Shown: positions 17,979 to 25,493 of the stretch, one piece after another
Numbering within the stretch: the stretch's first letter is position 1
Layout of the letters: every line of letters starts with the position of its first letter
Assembly (NCBI RefSeq): GCF_033100795.1
Contig: NZ_JAWLVI010000008.1
Coordinates: 1 to 64,000, forward strand
Direction: 5' to 3'
DNA length: 64,000 nucleotides
Source of the DNA: Pseudothioclava sp033100795
GTDB lineage: Bacteria; Pseudomonadota; Alphaproteobacteria; Rhodobacterales; Rhodobacteraceae
Made by a program: the position numbers and the translations under genes
Notes under the pieces: generated by a model
What the model saw: the letters and a program-made list of their open reading frames with translations, nothing else
Databases searched by the model: none
Told to the model about the DNA's origin: nothing

Positions 17979-17993
17979 GAACATTGCCAGAAC
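17979..17993 (-). promoter_or_regulatory. LexA box (GAAC-N7-GAAC)
   Basis: GAACATTGCCAGAAC on the plus strand (GTTC-N7-GTTC on the gene strand), a perfect match to the alphaproteobacterial LexA operator. It lies 32 bases upstream of the SRAP start codon, where it would block the promoter of the whole mutagenesis operon. Confidence 0.88.
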
Positions 17994-18078
17994 GTGCGCG
18001 GTGGACAAAGCCTAATTTGGTTGGCGTGAAGGATGCTGGTAAGGCTATGCCGCCTTTGCCATACTGTTGATGCCCCTG

Positions 18079-19344
18079 TCAGCATTCTGCCGACAGCGTC
18101 TGTGGCGGGTTTGAAATTTTTATCGACTTTGATACCCCAACCACCACCATCCCCGTCAAATGCCACACCGCCGCCATCATGACGCCGAAGTTAAAGGCAA
18201 ACTCATTGGCGCAGCTCTGCTTGAAGAACTCCCCTTCGAGGAACATGCAGGACCCTTTGCAGAGCTGAACGACTGGGCATGACATGCACTCCTCCCGGAA
18301 GGCAAAATGCGTCGCGGTGTCGAGCGCGATGGCGTCAAACTCGGCGACATGGCCGATCTTGTGCCCCCCCTTCGCCCCAGTGTTCTGGCAGGTCATCACG
18401 TTCCCGCGCAGGTCGACGGCGATGGCGTCGGGGCTGTCCATCCCGCATTTTTGGCCGAGCGCTTCGATGGGCCGCCGACGCTGGATCGAGGAATAGAACT
18501 CGTTGATGCGCTCCCCAAGACCGAAGGCATTCGGGTCCTCCACCAGCGCTTCGAAGATCGACCGCGTCAGGCTGTTTAGCTCCGCGGGCTCAAACCGCCC
18601 CGTGCCAAGCGCAGTCGCTGCGTCATAGACATTCACGACGCCCTCGAGCCCGACGAAGATGTCCGGCCCGACCTCTTCTGCAAACCAGGCCTTGAGCGCC
18701 CGAAGGTCGTGATGCTGGCGCGTTAGGAGCGCATTGAACCCGGTCTTGTCCGGGCGCTCGGCCAGCAGGGCCACGATCCAACGCCGCTTTCCCGGATCAT
18801 CAAGCGGATCGGGCCCGCGCAGATACTGCCCCGGCCCGTCATGACTGATCCCGACGGCGATGTCGTATTGCGCGATGAAGTCGATCTTCTCGCGGTCGAG
18901 GAGCGATCCGTTGGTGATGATCGAGAACGCTGCCGTGGGGAACCGCGCCGCCAGCGCAGGCACCAACCGCTTGATCTTCGCCCAATAGAGAAACGGCTCG
19001 CCGCCCCAGAGCTCGATCCGCTCCGGCGCGCCCTCGATCCAGCCATTGAGCCCCGCCAGAAACGCCTCGACATCCGCCAGCTTCGAAACCGTCGCATCGC
19101 CGATCTGCACCGCCTGATTGCAATAGGCGCAGGCGTAGTTGCATGAGAGACCGAGCTGGATTTTCAAGATGCGGGGCGCGCGAGATTTACCAAGCGGTCG
19201 ATCCTTCGCCACCCGCGGCACGGCTACAAATTTGCCTGGGCTAAATGGCAACGACAGCCCCTCACACTCCGACGTATGCGGGTTGTAGCGCACGACATGC
19301 CGGCTGCCGTCCCGCGCTTCCAGTGTCAGATCAAACCACGTCAT
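18079..19344 (-). CDS. radical SAM/SPASM peptide-maturase-like protein in tail-fibre operon
   Basis: A 421-residue radical SAM protein. The [4Fe-4S]/SAM motif CNYACAYC supplies Cys68, Cys72 and Cys75 (CxxxCxxC), and ELWGGEPFL follows near 111-119. The C-terminal part contains the full seven-cysteine SPASM signature: Cys300, then GNVMTC ending at Cys319, then Cys353-x2-Cys356-x5-Cys362-x3-Cys366, then Cys378. SPASM enzymes with two auxiliary clusters typically modify peptides or proteins (sulfatase maturase, AlbA, PqqE). Its start abuts the stop of a 2OG oxygenase gene, and a small Cys-rich peptide gene lies one gene further upstream, so a role in modifying that peptide or another tail protein is likely by context. 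A hydrophobic stretch near residues 384-404 is unusual. Confidence 0.88.
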   Translation of the reverse strand: MTWFDLTLEARDGSRHVVRYNPHTSECEGLSLPFSPGKFVAVPRVAKDRPLGKSRAPRILKIQLGLSCNYACAYCNQAVQIGDATVSKLADVEAFLAGLNGWIEGAPERIELWGGEPFLYWAKIKRLVPALAARFPTAAFSIITNGSLLDREKIDFIAQYDIAVGISHDGPGQYLRGPDPLDDPGKRRWIVALLAERPDKTGFNALLTRQHHDLRALKAWFAEEVGPDIFVGLEGVVNVYDAATALGTGRFEPAELNSLTRSIFEALVEDPNAFGLGERINEFYSSIQRRRPIEALGQKCGMDSPDAIAVDLRGNVMTCQNTGAKGGHKIGHVAEFDAIALDTATHFAFREECMSCPVVQLCKGSCMFLEGEFFKQSCANEFAFNFGVMMAAVWHLTGMVVVGVSKSIKISNPPQTLSAEC

Positions 19345-19976
19345 CAGTCAAAAAGCCTTTCTTCGATCGCGCTGGGCAGGGTGACGCGGAAGTTCGCGAC
19401 GACCTGCACATGGGGCGCGCTGCCCTCGTAAGGGTGCTGGTTGTGGGGAATATGCGACGGGAAGAAGACCGAGAGCCCGGGCCGTGGATTGACCGAGAAG
19501 CCATGGCGGCTCTCATATGGCAACCGCCCCTCGTCGAAGTAGCGCGAGGGGTCTTCAATCACGAAGCGCGGATTACCCATGCTGTTCACCGGCTGCCCCG
19601 CTCCGCCGCCCGTCAGGAAGTGGACGCAGGCCAGATCCCCCTCGCGGCTGTCTTTATGCGTCGAGATGAAGGCGCCGGGCTGCATCACGAGGGCACGGTT
19701 TTCGCAATGGTGGGGGTCGAGGTATGGGACCCAGTCCCCAAGCACCGCCCGTGCACAGGCGAAGAGATGGGATTTCAGGGCTTGACCGGCTGCGCTGCCA
19801 TCCAGAATACCGCGCACCCGGCGCTTCGCTGCGCTGAGCGGTTTTGCTGTTTCCCCGAGCCCCGCCGCCGCAATGGCCTCCTCGGCCAGAAGCCGGTTCA
19901 CCTCCCAGTCAGGCGGGGTTTCAAAAAAGCTGACCCGCGTGGGCCAGAGCTCAAGTGTTGTCGCGCGCACCTCCAT
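19344..19976 (-). CDS. 2OG-Fe(II) oxygenase-like protein (first copy)
   Basis: A 210-residue double-stranded beta-helix oxygenase. Iron ligands are proposed as His107 and Asp109 (ISTHKDS) and a distal His at 175 or 178 (FFPSHIPHNQHPY), with Arg197 in VANFRV placed to bind 2-oxoglutarate. The start lies one base after the stop of the small Cys-rich peptide gene, and the stop overlaps the radical SAM start. Such enzymes hydroxylate peptides, lipids or small molecules; the substrate is unknown, and the neighbouring peptide is the obvious candidate. Confidence 0.75.
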   Translation of the reverse strand: MEVRATTLELWPTRVSFFETPPDWEVNRLLAEEAIAAAGLGETAKPLSAAKRRVRGILDGSAAGQALKSHLFACARAVLGDWVPYLDPHHCENRALVMQPGAFISTHKDSREGDLACVHFLTGGGAGQPVNSMGNPRFVIEDPSRYFDEGRLPYESRHGFSVNPRPGLSVFFPSHIPHNQHPYEGSAPHVQVVANFRVTLPSAIEERLFD

Positions 19977-19977
19977 C

Positions 19978-20288
19978 TCAGCACCGGCAATTGCAATTGC
20001 AGTTGAACTGCCGACGAACGGAGGTGACGGTTACATCCNCTGCCGACGAACGGAGGTGACGGTTACATCCCCCGTTGTGCCACCGCCGCTGAGGCTTTCG
20101 ACATAGCAATTGCCGACATAGGGGGCCGTATTGCTCCACGATATATTTGCGCCGCCGCTCGGCGTGCCATTGCTCACCGTCACGGAGGTGAGCGTTCCCG
20201 CACCAATCGCCGGCTTGTTGGCAATGCGCGACCAATCCACATTGCCGCTGTCATCAATGACGATGGTGGTTCCAACCTTATAGGCCAT
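19978..20288 (-). CDS. small tail-fibre-like peptide with Asn-Cys tail (split by an N at 20039)
   Basis: Starts at ATG 20288 inside the end of the upstream oxygenase gene (11-base overlap) with AAAGGCGG upstream. The first 83 residues read like a tail-fibre module (WSRIANKPAIGAG, then SVTVSNGTPSGG repeats). As sequenced, the frame breaks at a 31-base duplication around N20039 and ends at TAA 20033-20031. Removing one repeat copy plus the N (32 bases) restores a single 92-residue frame ending in TSVRRQFNCNCNCRC and stopping at TGA 19980, one base before the next gene. The ending has four Cys alternating with Asn/Arg. I infer that the duplication is an assembly artefact and that the peptide is a possible substrate of the adjacent radical SAM/SPASM and 2OG enzymes. 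It could instead be a metal-binding fibre tip. Confidence 0.65.
20008..20070. repeat. 31-base tandem duplication around an ambiguous base
   Basis: Positions 20008-20038 and 20040-20070 are identical 31-mers separated by the only N in the window (20039). Two contig ends sharing a k-mer and joined by one N would give exactly this pattern. The duplication shifts the reading frame of the small peptide gene. Confidence 0.9.
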
Positions 20289-21021
20289 GGCTGCCGCCTT
20301 TCTGAATGTTGAGAATCTCCGCCATCGGGGTGCGGATCGGCGAATTGGGAAGAATGAGGGATGAGAGCACCGGAATGCACATCCGCTCCGCCCCGGCAAA
20401 ATAGGTGCTGTCATGGGGCACATGGCCCTCAAAGACGAGCATCGAGCCCGCGCGTGGCGTCACCCCATACCAGCCGCCCATGTAGAAGTCGGGGTTCTCA
20501 CAGGGCCAGAGCCGCTTGCCGAGATTGGCCGGGTCGTAAAACCGCACCGCACCCTGATGGAGCGGCGTCTCCGGGCAATCGGCGTCCAATTGGATGCGCG
20601 GATAATAGGTGCAGACAAAGTCGAACTTCGCATGCGTGTGGCTCGCAATGCCGACATTCTGCCCCCGCGCGCGGGATTGATAGAAGGCGTCGCTCATCAT
20701 CGCGATTTCGCCCGCGTGGTCATAACCATAGGCAAGTTGCAGGTATTCCCGGATCGACGCCCGCACCATCTGCACAAAGATCGGGATCGCCGGATCGACC
20801 GTGTCGGTCAGAAAGTTGTGCCGCAGATGGTTGAGATGCGTCGAGCCCGCGCCCCGGCCCGTCGCCCGCGGATCGCCGGTATCGCGGACCTGGAACTTTT
20901 CCGCATCAAGGCGGGCAAGCGCGTAGAGGTGGTCATTGAACCCCTCGGGCATGTCAAAGTGCTTGTGCAGCACGAAGGCGGGATAGATCGCCTGGAATTC
21001 AGATGTCGTTTGCAGCTCCAT
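20278..21021 (-). CDS. 2OG-Fe(II) oxygenase-like protein (second copy)
   Basis: A 247-residue protein of the 'putative 2OG-Fe(II) oxygenase' type found in phages. The metal-binding region is ASHTHAKFDFVCTYY (His128, His130, Asp134), followed by GAVRFYDPANLG and PRAGSMLVFEGHVPHDS, whose His203 is the likely distal ligand. It is not closely similar to the first copy, so the two probably act on different sites or substrates. The stop lies inside the small peptide gene, and the start overlaps the end of the upstream tail protein gene, so all are translated as one unit. Confidence 0.78.
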   Translation of the reverse strand: MELQTTSEFQAIYPAFVLHKHFDMPEGFNDHLYALARLDAEKFQVRDTGDPRATGRGAGSTHLNHLRHNFLTDTVDPAIPIFVQMVRASIREYLQLAYGYDHAGEIAMMSDAFYQSRARGQNVGIASHTHAKFDFVCTYYPRIQLDADCPETPLHQGAVRFYDPANLGKRLWPCENPDFYMGGWYGVTPRAGSMLVFEGHVPHDSTYFAGAERMCIPVLSSLILPNSPIRTPMAEILNIQKGGSHGL

Positions 21022-21956
21022 CAGATGACCTCCACGTTCAGCTTGCCAAGGGCGGTAAAATGCTCGGCGTTGATCTTGAGCGCGATCTGCTCGCCCGGGT
21101 CCAATCCCCGCGCCTCAATCCGCACAACGCCGCGCCCGGTGGCATCGGTGCTCACGCGTCGGCGCGGCAGATAGCCCGCATCTGCCTCGAGCTTCAGGCG
21201 CAGGGCTCGCTCGACCGGCGTACCATCGCCGTTCCAGATCAGCCGAAACGGCACGTCGAGAGACGCACCGGCAGGCACCTGCAGCGCGGCCCCATCTCCG
21301 GCCCCAGTCCCCGCCTCGAACTCTGCCACGGCCGAGAAGAAGAACTGCCGGTAACGCTGGCCGCTCTCATCGAGGCTCGCCTCCTCCAAAACCCCATCGG
21401 GTGCAGAGCCGTTCAAAAACACGGGCTCTACCGAGCACAAAAGCTCGGCGCGGCAGTCAGACAGCCCCGCTGGCTTGAAGGGCATAAAGATCGAGAGCGC
21501 ATTGACCGCAGCGGCGCGCGCGCGAAAGCGCGGCGCATCCGCGATCTTTTCCCGGGCGGAACGGGCAAAGCGATTGCGCCAGGTCTCAGGCCGCCCGTTT
21601 GGCCCAAGGGGAAAGTCGATGAGCGAGACATCGACAAGCTCGTCTTCGCCCGCCGTGCCGCCCCAAAAGAGATAGCTGCGGCCCTTGTAGATCGCGCCAT
21701 GGGGCGCATGCGGCATATCGGGTACGAAGGCTTCGCTCAGCACATAGTCAACGACGCCCGCTGCACCGCCCGGATCGGGGGGAACACTGAGCCGGGCAGA
21801 CAGCGTGGCCCAATCGCAGGGTCCGCCAGCCGCGCCGACGCGACCGGGGGCGCACAGCTCAAAGACGGCAAGGCCGAGATAATCGGGCTGCAGATCTACG
21901 GCGTAATGCATCTGGGTTACGGCGTTGCGCACGACAAAAAAGCCGGTTTCGATCAT
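21021..21956 (-). CDS. phage tail-region protein, unknown
   Basis: With ATG 21956, which overlaps the S74 gene stop by four bases, this is a 311-residue protein without a family I can name. The N-terminus (MIETGFFVV) is hydrophobic but no signal is evident, and the C-terminal third is beta-rich. Its place between tail fibre genes and the oxygenase suggests a structural or fibre-associated role. Confidence 0.6.
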   Translation of the reverse strand: MIETGFFVVRNAVTQMHYAVDLQPDYLGLAVFELCAPGRVGAAGGPCDWATLSARLSVPPDPGGAAGVVDYVLSEAFVPDMPHAPHGAIYKGRSYLFWGGTAGEDELVDVSLIDFPLGPNGRPETWRNRFARSAREKIADAPRFRARAAAVNALSIFMPFKPAGLSDCRAELLCSVEPVFLNGSAPDGVLEEASLDESGQRYRQFFFSAVAEFEAGTGAGDGAALQVPAGASLDVPFRLIWNGDGTPVERALRLKLEADAGYLPRRRVSTDATGRGVVRIEARGLDPGEQIALKINAEHFTALGKLNVEVI

Positions 21957-22576
21957 GGAAGGCTCCGTTTGAGCTGAGAGACCTCGCACGCGAGGTCTTT
22001 GATGGCCTCGACCAAGAGGCCCACGAGATTGCCGTAAGCGAGGCGCAGCACGTCCTCGGCCTCAACCACCGCCTCAGGCGCGACGGCCTGCACCTCCTGC
22101 GCGATGAGACCCATCTGGCGCGCATCGCTGCCCACCATGCGGAAGGTCACACCGTGCAGCGCTTGCACCTTTGCGAGGGCCTCGGTGATGGGCGTGATGT
22201 CGGATTTGAGCCGCGCGTCGGACGACGAGACGAAGTTCGGCGCGGTGACCACGCCGGTGAAGGTGGCGCCAGAAAGCTGCGCGAAGCTGCTTGCCTGCAG
22301 CCCATCGAGCAAATCCGCATCGAGCCCTGAGCCCGCGCCATCGACGGTGATGAGTTTGGCGAGCACCTGCGCGGCGGTGTCGGGGGAGCCATCGGCACCG
22401 GCGGGCCCTTGCGGGCCGACCTGCCCAAGCTCCACCACGGTTTCCGAGCCCGCGACACGCTTGAGGTAAAGCTTCCCATCGGTGACATTCACCGCGAGCT
22501 CACCCGCCGAGAGCTGCGCCACTGTCGGCACGCGCCCTGCGACGGTCGTGCGCTTCAAAAGCATCGTGTTCGCCAT
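21953..22576 (-). CDS. tail fibre protein with S74 intramolecular chaperone
   Basis: A 207-residue tail protein. The N-terminus (MANTMLLKRTTVAG) is shared in style with the next fibre gene, a short collagen-like GPQGPAGADG piece follows, and the C-terminal part carries the S74 peptidase/chaperone motif SSSDARLKSDI (about residues 115-125), where self-cleavage occurs before the Ser, ending in a leucine-rich coiled coil. S74 domains trimerise fibres and are then released. A block of about 75 bases around this motif is nearly identical to one in the gene at 26876-27535. Confidence 0.82.
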   Translation of the reverse strand: MANTMLLKRTTVAGRVPTVAQLSAGELAVNVTDGKLYLKRVAGSETVVELGQVGPQGPAGADGSPDTAAQVLAKLITVDGAGSGLDADLLDGLQASSFAQLSGATFTGVVTAPNFVSSSDARLKSDITPITEALAKVQALHGVTFRMVGSDARQMGLIAQEVQAVAPEAVVEAEDVLRLAYGNLVGLLVEAIKDLACEVSQLKRSLP

Positions 22577-22579
22577 GGC

Positions 22580-23824
22580 TCAGAACGTGCCCCCATCGAG
22601 GGCGATGCCGCTGATCGTGCCGCCGGTGATGGCAACCGAGGCCGCGTTTTGCACCGCCATCGTTCCGAGCCCGAGGTTTGCGCGCGCCGTCACCACATTC
22701 GGCAAATCGCTGAGGTTTGAGGCGGCGGAAAGCTTGCCCGCCAAAGCATTTGTCACCGTGCTGGCGAAGTTCGGATCATCCCCAAGCGCAGCGGCGAGCT
22801 CATTCAACGTATCGAGCGCGCCGGGGGCGGCATCAATCAGCGCTGCGATGGCTGCCGCGACAAACCCCGTGGTGGCAATTTGCGCGGTGTTGGTGCCCGC
22901 CGTTGCCGTCGGTGCCGTGGGCGCTCCCGTGAACGCAGGCGATGCGAGCGGGGCTTTCGCGTCGAGCGCCGCTTGCAACCCGGTTACGTCGCTCATCGCA
23001 TGCGCATGTGCCGAGGGTGGAAAGCTCGTGGGTTTGCCGGTGATCCCAGCCCAAGGTGCGGCATCCGCTACTTCTGCCGCATCAACCTTACCATCGCCAT
23101 CCGCATCATAGGTGGATTTCAGCATGTCACCCGGGCCAAAGGCGACGATCGCCTCTTGCACAAAGGCCGTGGTGGCAAGCTGGGTGGTGGAGGTGCCCGT
23201 AATGGCAGTCGGCGCAGAGGGCGTGCCAGTCAGCGCCGGCGAGGCCAGCGGCGCTTTGGCATCAAGTGCCGCCTGCAACCCATCCACATTGGCGATGACA
23301 TGGGCATGGCTATCATCGGCCACGGCGGCGGTGAGCGTGATATTGGCCGAGCCGTCGAAACTGACCGAGCCCGAAAGATCGCCCGCGAGTGTAATCGTCC
23401 GCGCCGTGGCAAGCTTGTTCGCCGCAACGGCTGTCGCCGATGTGCCGAGCTTTGCATCAAGCGCGGTTTGCAACCCCGTGACATCGGAAAGGACATGGGC
23501 GTGACTGAGCGCGGCCTTCGTCGCCAAGCCGGCGTCCAGTTGCGACTTGCGCACGAGGTCGGTCGCCGCGCTCGCGTCTTGGGAGGATTTTGGGACGAGG
23601 GAGAAGGTTTTCGCGCCGGCGACGGTTTGCGTGCCGACAAGCGCCAAAAATCCGCCAGAGCCTGCCATCGGCACCACGGACGTGGCATTGCCGGCCCCGT
23701 CATCGCCCTTACCGACATAAAGCGTGTCATCGACCTCGTTATGGGCAAGCTCACCGGATTTGAGCGCGGCCGGCGCGCCCGCAACGCCGGAAACACGGCG
23801 CTTGAGTTGGATGGTATTCGCCAT
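22580..23824 (-). CDS. phage tail fibre protein with internal repeats
   Basis: A 414-residue fibre. After an N-terminal segment (MANTIQLKRRVSG) there are repeats of the form HAHxxxDVxGLQxALDAKAPLASPAxTG, seen three times between residues about 105 and 300, separated by TTAFVQEAI/TTGFVAAAI motifs typical of siphovirus fibres. A stretch TYDADGDGKVDAAEV resembles a calcium-binding (EF-hand/dockerin-like) loop. The C-terminus LGLGTMAVQNA is also typical of fibres. It probably forms a trimeric receptor-binding shaft. Confidence 0.85.
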   Translation of the reverse strand: MANTIQLKRRVSGVAGAPAALKSGELAHNEVDDTLYVGKGDDGAGNATSVVPMAGSGGFLALVGTQTVAGAKTFSLVPKSSQDASAATDLVRKSQLDAGLATKAALSHAHVLSDVTGLQTALDAKLGTSATAVAANKLATARTITLAGDLSGSVSFDGSANITLTAAVADDSHAHVIANVDGLQAALDAKAPLASPALTGTPSAPTAITGTSTTQLATTAFVQEAIVAFGPGDMLKSTYDADGDGKVDAAEVADAAPWAGITGKPTSFPPSAHAHAMSDVTGLQAALDAKAPLASPAFTGAPTAPTATAGTNTAQIATTGFVAAAIAALIDAAPGALDTLNELAAALGDDPNFASTVTNALAGKLSAASNLSDLPNVVTARANLGLGTMAVQNAASVAITGGTISGIALDGGTF

Positions 23825-24051
23825 CAGAAGAAGCCTCCATTGATGGGTGTATCGGTTGGAAGAATGGTCACACCGGGCACGCCCTGCGCCCCGGTTTCAC
23901 CCTGAGGACCGGTTGGACCTTGGGGGCCCGGCTGGCCAAGCAGGCGGATGCCAACCGGCCCCGCCGCGAGGCGCAGCACGATTGGCGCTGCTGAGGTCAC
24001 AGCAATGCGGATTGGCCCCGTGAGAGGCTCTAGGGATAGCGATGTAGGCAT
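23824..24051 (-). CDS. small collagen-like tail protein
   Basis: A 75-residue protein with a run of Gly-x-y triplets (GPQGPTGPQGETGAQG, about residues 43-58) followed by PTDTPINGGFF. Collagen-like triplets are common trimerisation elements in phage fibres. The stop overlaps the start of the large fibre gene by four bases. Confidence 0.7.
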   Translation of the reverse strand: MPTSLSLEPLTGPIRIAVTSAAPIVLRLAAGPVGIRLLGQPGPQGPTGPQGETGAQGVPGVTILPTDTPINGGFF

Positions 24052-24054
24052 GGT

Positions 24055-24411
24055 TCAGCTGCCCCCAGTAACAGGGAGCCTTGTCACCGGCAGCGAGACG
24101 GGGATGTCGAGGAGAAAGCCCAGATGCTGATCTGGCGACACGTCGGTGCGCACGAGGTCGAGCACAACGTGGCCGGGGCTGAGGCTGGCCGTGACCTCCG
24201 GCGGCACCACGATTTCCAGTGTGCGTGCATCGCGGCGCAGCACCCCGCCGTTGGCGGTTGAGATCGTGGCCAAAACCGCGCTGTCACTGACCGCGCGGCG
24301 CAGCTGGCCAGCAAATGTCGCGGTTTCTGGGAAGAGGTCCGCTTCGGCCTGAAGCTGCAGGCGGTACTCATAGCCGATCAAAATGATCGGGCCTTCTTGG
24401 GTCGAAAGCAT
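24055..24411 (-). CDS. phage tail-region protein, unknown
   Basis: A 118-residue protein, beta-rich, with no cysteine. It is first in the fibre unit, ends three bases before the collagen-like gene, and faces the YecA-like gene across an 87-base gap that must hold both promoters. I recognise no domain. Confidence 0.55.
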   Translation of the reverse strand: MLSTQEGPIILIGYEYRLQLQAEADLFPETATFAGQLRRAVSDSAVLATISTANGGVLRRDARTLEIVVPPEVTASLSPGHVVLDLVRTDVSPDQHLGFLLDIPVSLPVTRLPVTGGS

Positions 24412-24498
24412 TTCTATTCCTGAAGGTCGGAGGGCGGGTGGAATTGCACTGGGCGGTCGAGGCAGATAGGAACGAACAAACCCACAAGGGAGCGCGCC

Positions 24499-25089
24499 AT
24501 GACCCAGTCAGATCAGGACCTCGATCGCCTCGACGATCTGCTCTACGCTTTGCCGCAAGAGAATTTCCCGATGACGCTGAGCGAGCTTGATGGCTACCTC
24601 ACCGGTATTCTCGCTTGCCCGGAGATGATCCCGCCTTCGGAATGGCTTCCTCACGTCTGGGGCGAGACGGGGGAGGCAAACTTCCCCGATCTCGAGAGCG
24701 CGCAAGAAACGATTGATGCCGTCATGGGCCATTACAATGCTATAGCGGCCACCCTGTCCCAGACGCCCTATCTCGAACCGATCTATGAAGTGGATCCCAA
24801 TAGCGACGAGACCCTCTGGGAAGGGTGGGTCGATGGCTATACAAGGGCGCTGCGGTTGCGGCCTGATGCTTGGCAGGCTCTTTTGGAGCGGGCCGACGAA
24901 GAGACGCAAAGCGCGATGATTTTTCTCATGGCGCTGCAAGACCTCGCCGATGGGGAGAGCAATTTCAGCGACGAAGAGATCGATGAGCTTGATCGCGAAG
25001 CCCCGGATATGATTCCGAATTGCGTTGCGACTATCCTCTTTGCAACTCGCCCCGAGCTTCCCCACCCGGAAGCGGCCAAGCTGCATTGA
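24499..25089 (+). CDS. UPF0149 (YecA) family protein
   Basis: A 196-residue acidic protein with the family core ENFPMTLSELDGYLTGILAC at about residues 17-36 and WVDGYTRAL further on. YecA/YgfB proteins have diverse or unknown roles; this copy lacks the C-terminal SEC-C zinc motif. It has a good ribosome binding site (AAGGGAG). It lies on the opposite strand between the fibre and lysis genes of the prophage, so it behaves like a moron with its own promoter. Confidence 0.82.
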   Translation: MTQSDQDLDRLDDLLYALPQENFPMTLSELDGYLTGILACPEMIPPSEWLPHVWGETGEANFPDLESAQETIDAVMGHYNAIAATLSQTPYLEPIYEVDPNSDETLWEGWVDGYTRALRLRPDAWQALLERADEETQSAMIFLMALQDLADGESNFSDEEIDELDREAPDMIPNCVATILFATRPELPHPEAAKLH

Positions 25090-25096
25090 ACATCGC

Positions 25097-25300
25097 TTAG
25101 GGCACCCACCCGCAAAGCCGCGCGCCGATTTCGTTATGCGCCACGATCTGCCGAAGCGTGCTCTCACTCAGCTGATCCTGGCGCGATGGTCGAATGGGCT
25201 CGGCCCAGTCGCAATCGGCGTGCAAACCCCGCGGGTTAATCCCGCATCCAGCGATCAGCCCGGCGCTCAAGATCAGCGCGGTCAGTGATTTGAACCTCAT
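25097..25300 (-). CDS. outer-membrane spanin lipoprotein (Rz1-like)
   Basis: A 67-residue lipoprotein with a lipobox LIAGC (Cys19) after a short hydrophobic signal. The mature part (CDWAEPIRPS, then TLRQIVAHNE and a terminal CGW) matches the Rz1-like group of alphaproteobacterial phages. It starts inside the Rz-like gene in another frame and runs past its end. With the Rz-like partner it would fuse inner and outer membranes at lysis. Confidence 0.75.
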   Translation of the reverse strand: MRFKSLTALILSAGLIAGCGINPRGLHADCDWAEPIRPSRQDQLSESTLRQIVAHNEIGARLCGWVP

Positions 25301-25493
25301 GGCGGATGTCCTTTGATGTTTGCAGCGCTCGCACGCGGGCCTCGGCAGCACGGATGGCAAAGTCCGCTTCAGCGGCATGGCGGCCCCGCCGGGCGGCCAC
25401 ACGCAGCGCGATAAGAAGACCGAGAGCGAGCGCTCCCCAGAGGGCAACCCGACGTCCGATTGCCGCTATGAGGCGAGTGACGAGCGCGATCAT
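25236..25493 (-). CDS. inner-membrane spanin (Rz-like)
   Basis: An 85-residue protein with one N-terminal membrane span (about residues 15-33) and a charged helical periplasmic tail ending DRADLERRADRWMRD. Size, topology and the 65-base overlap with a lipoprotein gene in a different frame identify it as the i-spanin. The start overlaps the endolysin stop by four bases. Confidence 0.7.
   Translation of the reverse strand: MIALVTRLIAAIGRRVALWGALALGLLIALRVAARRGRHAAEADFAIRAAEARVRALQTSKDIRHEVQITDRADLERRADRWMRD

Noticed and set aside
20008..20070. Tandem repeat as a slipped-strand phase-variation switch
   Set aside because: The N between the copies and the exact frame repair on removing 32 bases make an assembly join more likely than a biological switch.
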